From Burkholderia lata (GTDB lineage: Bacteria; Pseudomonadota; Gammaproteobacteria; Burkholderiales; Burkholderiaceae), in the NCBI RefSeq assembly GCF_000012945.1, contig NC_007510.1:3286001-3350000 (forward strand): a DNA stretch of 64,000 bases. Reading direction: 5' to 3'. This document shows positions 61,558 to 64,000 of the stretch, in pieces. The notes beneath the pieces were generated by a model. It saw nothing but the letters and a program-made list of their open reading frames with translations, ran no database searches and was not told where the DNA came from. The stretch's first letter is position 1, and each line of letters starts with the position of its first letter. A program made the translations under genes and the position numbers.

Positions 61558-64000
61558 ATGAGGTTGGCATTGGGCGACGAACTAGTTCCGGAGCAGGTCA
61601 AAGCTGCTCGCGCACTTCTGGCTTGGTCTCAGCAGGAGTTAGCCAGAAAGGCCCGCGTCGCCACATCGACAATCGCGGACTTCGAGCGTGGGGTTCGTAC
61701 GCCGGTAGCCAATAACGCCGAGGCCATCCGAAACGCCCTCGAAGCTGAAGGGCTTCAATTTGTTGCCGGCGGTGTTGTTGAAAAGAGCAGACTCCCGTCC
61801 TCCCCTCGAGCTGCGAGCCCGGGCGGATTGATGCGCTGGGTGAATGCAACAGACCTCTCCCAGTGGGGAGAGCGACGGGACGCGCAGGGCGCTATGCCGG
61901 AGCTGCTCCGCCGCTTGATTTTTGCGACGGTAGGGCCAGCCGCAGACGTCCGCTTCCCTTCGGACGAAAGCGTCCAGCACGGCGGATGGGACGGTCAGTG
62001 CATAAGCGATATCGGGGCGACCTATGTCCCAACCGGAAATTCAGCATGGGAAATCGGGACGCAACGCACAAGGATTAGCAAGAAAGCTGACGACGATTTC
62101 GAGAAGCGCACGAAGGACCCGCTCGGGCACGATCCTTCGCAAACGATCTTTGTCTTCGTAACGCCACAACGATTTCCCAAAAAGGATGACTGGATCGCGA
62201 AGCAAAAGGCACGCGGCGTGTGGAGAGATGTTGCGTTAATCGATGGCGACGATCTTGTGCATTGGCTAGAAATGTGTCCGGCAGTAGCACAATGGCTATC
62301 GATCAAGACAGGTCGTCGCCCCCAAGGACTGCGGACCCTGGAAGAAGTTTGGTCCGAATGGATCGGGGCGAGCACGATACCCATTACCACGGATGTGCTT
62401 CTTGCCGGACGTGATGAAGATCAGATCGCAGTACTTAGGTGGCTACGAGAACAGCCGCAGCTTCTTTCGCTGCAGGCAGACGACCCAGAAGAAGCAATGG
62501 CTTTCCTGTATGCCGCAATCAGTCCGCTGCCCGAGCACTACAAGTTGTGGCATTGGAGCCGCAGTGTTGTCGCTGAAAACAGTGATATAGCAAGGCAACT
62601 TGTCGGGCTCGGAACGCCGCTGAATATTGTCCTCTCCGATCCGGAACCCGGACTTGCGCAACGCCTGGTGGATGAGGGACATCACGTTTTCGCCGCATAT
62701 GGCTCCAGCACAAGCAACCATTCAAGCGGCATGCGACGGCTCCGTCGGCCATGGAAATTCGATCTCAAACTGGCGCTTGTCCAAGCCGGCATAGAAGAGG
62801 AAAACGCCCACGCGTATGCACATGCAGCGGGGCGAAGTATTACTGTACTGCGGCGGTTGAAACCCGCCGCCCCGCACCAGCAGCTTGAATGGGCAAAAAA
62901 AGCTGACCCGGCACTGATCGCGGCCATGTTCGCCGGGGCATGGGTGGGAACGTCAACACAAGATCAAAAGGTACTCAGTGAACTGGCTGACCGCCCGTAC
63001 GAGCAAATCGAGGAAGCCCTTATCCCGTTAGCGGCTTCGGCCGGCGGCCCGCTGGTTCGCTCGGGCGAACTCTGGAAAGTCGTGTCACTCCGCGATCTCT
63101 GGATGCAGCTCGGCAACAGGGTTACGCCAACCCAGCTAGACCGATTTGAACAGACCTTTCATAGGGTACTCGGTGCGGTCAATCCACGCTTCGCGACGCG
63201 CCCGAAGAGTATCTATTACGAAGCGGATGGCGAATTCGAGGAACAACCGTCTGCAGCGACCCGCAGTGGCCTGACGGAGGCAATGATCGCGATCGCCGTT
63301 CTTCCAGAGGGAGTTGCCTTCGCCCCCGATCTCCGGGGACGTGCCGACCGCGCAGTTCGCAAGCTCTTCGATAAGGCTGGGCCGTCCCTATGGTGGTCAC
63401 TTTCCGGCGACTTCATAAATCTGGCCGAAGCTGCACCTAGCGCGTTCCTGGATGCCATAGAAGCGGGCCTCGATGGAAATGCCCCACCGATCATGTCCCT
63501 GTTCCGTAGCGATGAAGGGATGTTACATCCCACGGAATACCTGTCGAACTTGCTATGGGCATTGGAGATACTGGCTCGAAGTCCGGATTACCTCGCGAAA
63601 TCCGCGCTGCTGCTCGCACGCCTCCATGAAATTGATCCGGGAGGAAAGTGGAACAACAGGCCTTTTGTTTCTCTTCGACGCATTTTTGTCAGTTGGTCTC
63701 CGCAGACGTACGCGACTCCCGCCGAGCGACTCAAGGTAATCGACACAATCACGCGACAACATCCGGCAGTCGGATGGTCACTCTTGCTGAAGCTGGCACC
63801 CAGTTTTCATGACGTGACGGAGCCTTCAGCGAAGCCCAAATGGCGCGATTTCACACCGGATAGGCGCGAAGAAATTACCGTGCAAGCACTCGGTGAAGCA
63901 GGCCGCAATATCGGCCAGCGTCTACTGCAGAACGTCGGAAATGATTTGGCGCGGTGGACTCAACTGCTGGATCACTGGCCGAATTTTGATTCCGAGTGGC
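61558..64000 (+). CDS. Very large HTH - nuclease-like - helical protein (3' end outside window)
   Basis: One frame is open from ATG 61558 to the window end, 814 residues and unfinished. Residues 13-67 form a Cro/C1 HTH (VKAARALLAWSQQELARKAR, then STIADFERGVRTPVANNAEA). About 110-255 looks like a PD-(D/E)XK-type nuclease region: D145 in HGGWDGQ, E165 in SAWEIGTQR, then ISKKADDDFEKRTKDP and FVFVTPQRFPKKDDWIAK. From about 270 a long helical part follows (DVLLAGRDEDQIAVLRWL, GMRRLRRPWKFDLKLAL, GRSITVLRRL). No Walker A is visible, unlike typical STAND proteins. AT-rich codons fit the island. Its family appears as large uncharacterised proteins in my memory; a defence role is inference. Confidence 0.7.
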   Translation, partial: MRLALGDELVPEQVKAARALLAWSQQELARKARVATSTIADFERGVRTPVANNAEAIRNALEAEGLQFVAGGVVEKSRLPSSPRAASPGGLMRWVNATDLSQWGERRDAQGAMPELLRRLIFATVGPAADVRFPSDESVQHGGWDGQCISDIGATYVPTGNSAWEIGTQRTRISKKADDDFEKRTKDPLGHDPSQTIFVFVTPQRFPKKDDWIAKQKARGVWRDVALIDGDDLVHWLEMCPAVAQWLSIKTGRRPQGLRTLEEVWSEWIGASTIPITTDVLLAGRDEDQIAVLRWLREQPQLLSLQADDPEEAMAFLYAAISPLPEHYKLWHWSRSVVAENSDIARQLVGLGTPLNIVLSDPEPGLAQRLVDEGHHVFAAYGSSTSNHSSGMRRLRRPWKFDLKLALVQAGIEEENAHAYAHAAGRSITVLRRLKPAAPHQQLEWAKKADPALIAAMFAGAWVGTSTQDQKVLSELADRPYEQIEEALIPLAASAGGPLVRSGELWKVVSLRDLWMQLGNRVTPTQLDRFEQTFHRVLGAVNPRFATRPKSIYYEADGEFEEQPSAATRSGLTEAMIAIAVLPEGVAFAPDLRGRADRAVRKLFDKAGPSLWWSLSGDFINLAEAAPSAFLDAIEAGLDGNAPPIMSLFRSDEGMLHPTEYLSNLLWALEILARSPDYLAKSALLLARLHEIDPGGKWNNRPFVSLRRIFVSWSPQTYATPAERLKVIDTITRQHPAVGWSLLLKLAPSFHDVTEPSAKPKWRDFTPDRREEITVQALGEAGRNIGQRLLQNVGNDLARWTQLLDHWPNFDSEW

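Larger units (their letters stand above)
59457..64000. mobile_element. Left part of a genomic island inserted in comM
   Basis: The native comM sequence stops at base 59456 and unrelated DNA follows to the window end. It has clearly lower GC, codons rare in the neighbours (ATA, TTA, CTA, AGG), and genes I do not recognise. No transposase or integrase is in the visible part, so the type is unknown. comM is an established hotspot for islands (AbaR/Tn6022 in Acinetobacter). The right end is outside the window. Confidence 0.8.

Noticed and set aside
62022..62390. Minus-strand frames within the large island gene
   Set aside because: They overlap a continuous 814-codon plus-strand frame with recognisable domains and have no ribosome sites.

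Overview
The window looks like a stretch of the main chromosome of a Burkholderia species, probably of the Burkholderia cepacia complex. The reasons are inference from the sequence: very high GC with strong G/C third positions over the first 59.4 kb, and a typical betaproteobacterial gene set (aa3 oxidase cluster with ctaA/ctaB/SURF1, gshA-gshB-EIIA(Man)-ptsH-ptsI, gpsA-secB-grxC-rhodanese, imuA-imuB-dnaE2). I saw no rRNA, tRNA or CRISPR array.

Layout. 1-2.0 kb: the end of leuA, an NTF2-like protein and a PagL-type lipid A deacylase. 2.0-3.35 kb: rpoH (sigma-32) behind a perfect CIRCE operator. 3.6-6.9 kb: a complete cydP-cydA-cydB-cydX cytochrome bd operon. 7.5-17.6 kb: a chitobiose/N-acetylglucosamine module, with a GH20 hexosaminidase convergent to a nagR-nagA-nagB2-(EIIA-HPr-EI fusion)-nagE operon behind a palindromic operator. 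17.8-23.2 kb: the LexA-boxed imuA-imuB-dnaE2 mutagenesis cassette. 23.4-30.2 kb: a TrpXYZ-like ABC transporter, a small four-cysteine protein, a MetQ-type lipoprotein, a chemoreceptor and a YciI protein. 30.3-40.8 kb: the aa3 cytochrome c oxidase cluster (SCO, ctaB, ctaA, a Sco-like protein, SURF1, ctaE, DUF2970, ctaG, a 46-residue assembly protein, ctaD, and a CoxB-cytochrome c-OmpA fusion). 41.0-50.0 kb: bioC-like, comF, trmL, macro domain, gpsA, secB, grxC, rhodanese, gpmA, ctpA, moeB. 50.0-55.3 kb: ptsI, ptsH, EIIA(Man), gshB, gshA. 55.5-58.0 kb: amtB, a glnK behind a sigma-54 promoter, and ubiK.

58.4-64.0 kb: comM (YifB-type AAA ATPase) is broken inside its Walker B motif. From about base 59457 the DNA changes character: lower GC, A/T-ending codons and unfamiliar genes. 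I read this as the left end of a genomic island in comM, a known insertion hotspot. The visible cargo is an XRE regulator, two uncharacterised ORFs (one with a Cys/His cluster, one with a possible PD-(D/E)XK-like core) and a very large protein that runs off the window. That protein starts with a Cro/C1-type HTH, followed by a likely nuclease-like domain and a long region without a visible P-loop. This cluster is the best candidate for an undescribed, possibly defence-related system.

The chromosomal genes form coherent physiological units: two terminal oxidase systems (bd and aa3) with assembly factors, two separate PTS phosphoryl chains (a dedicated GlcNAc chain and a regulatory EI-HPr-EIIA(Man) chain), nitrogen sensing (glnK-amtB), glutathione synthesis, and stress control (HrcA/CIRCE on rpoH, LexA on imuAB-dnaE2).
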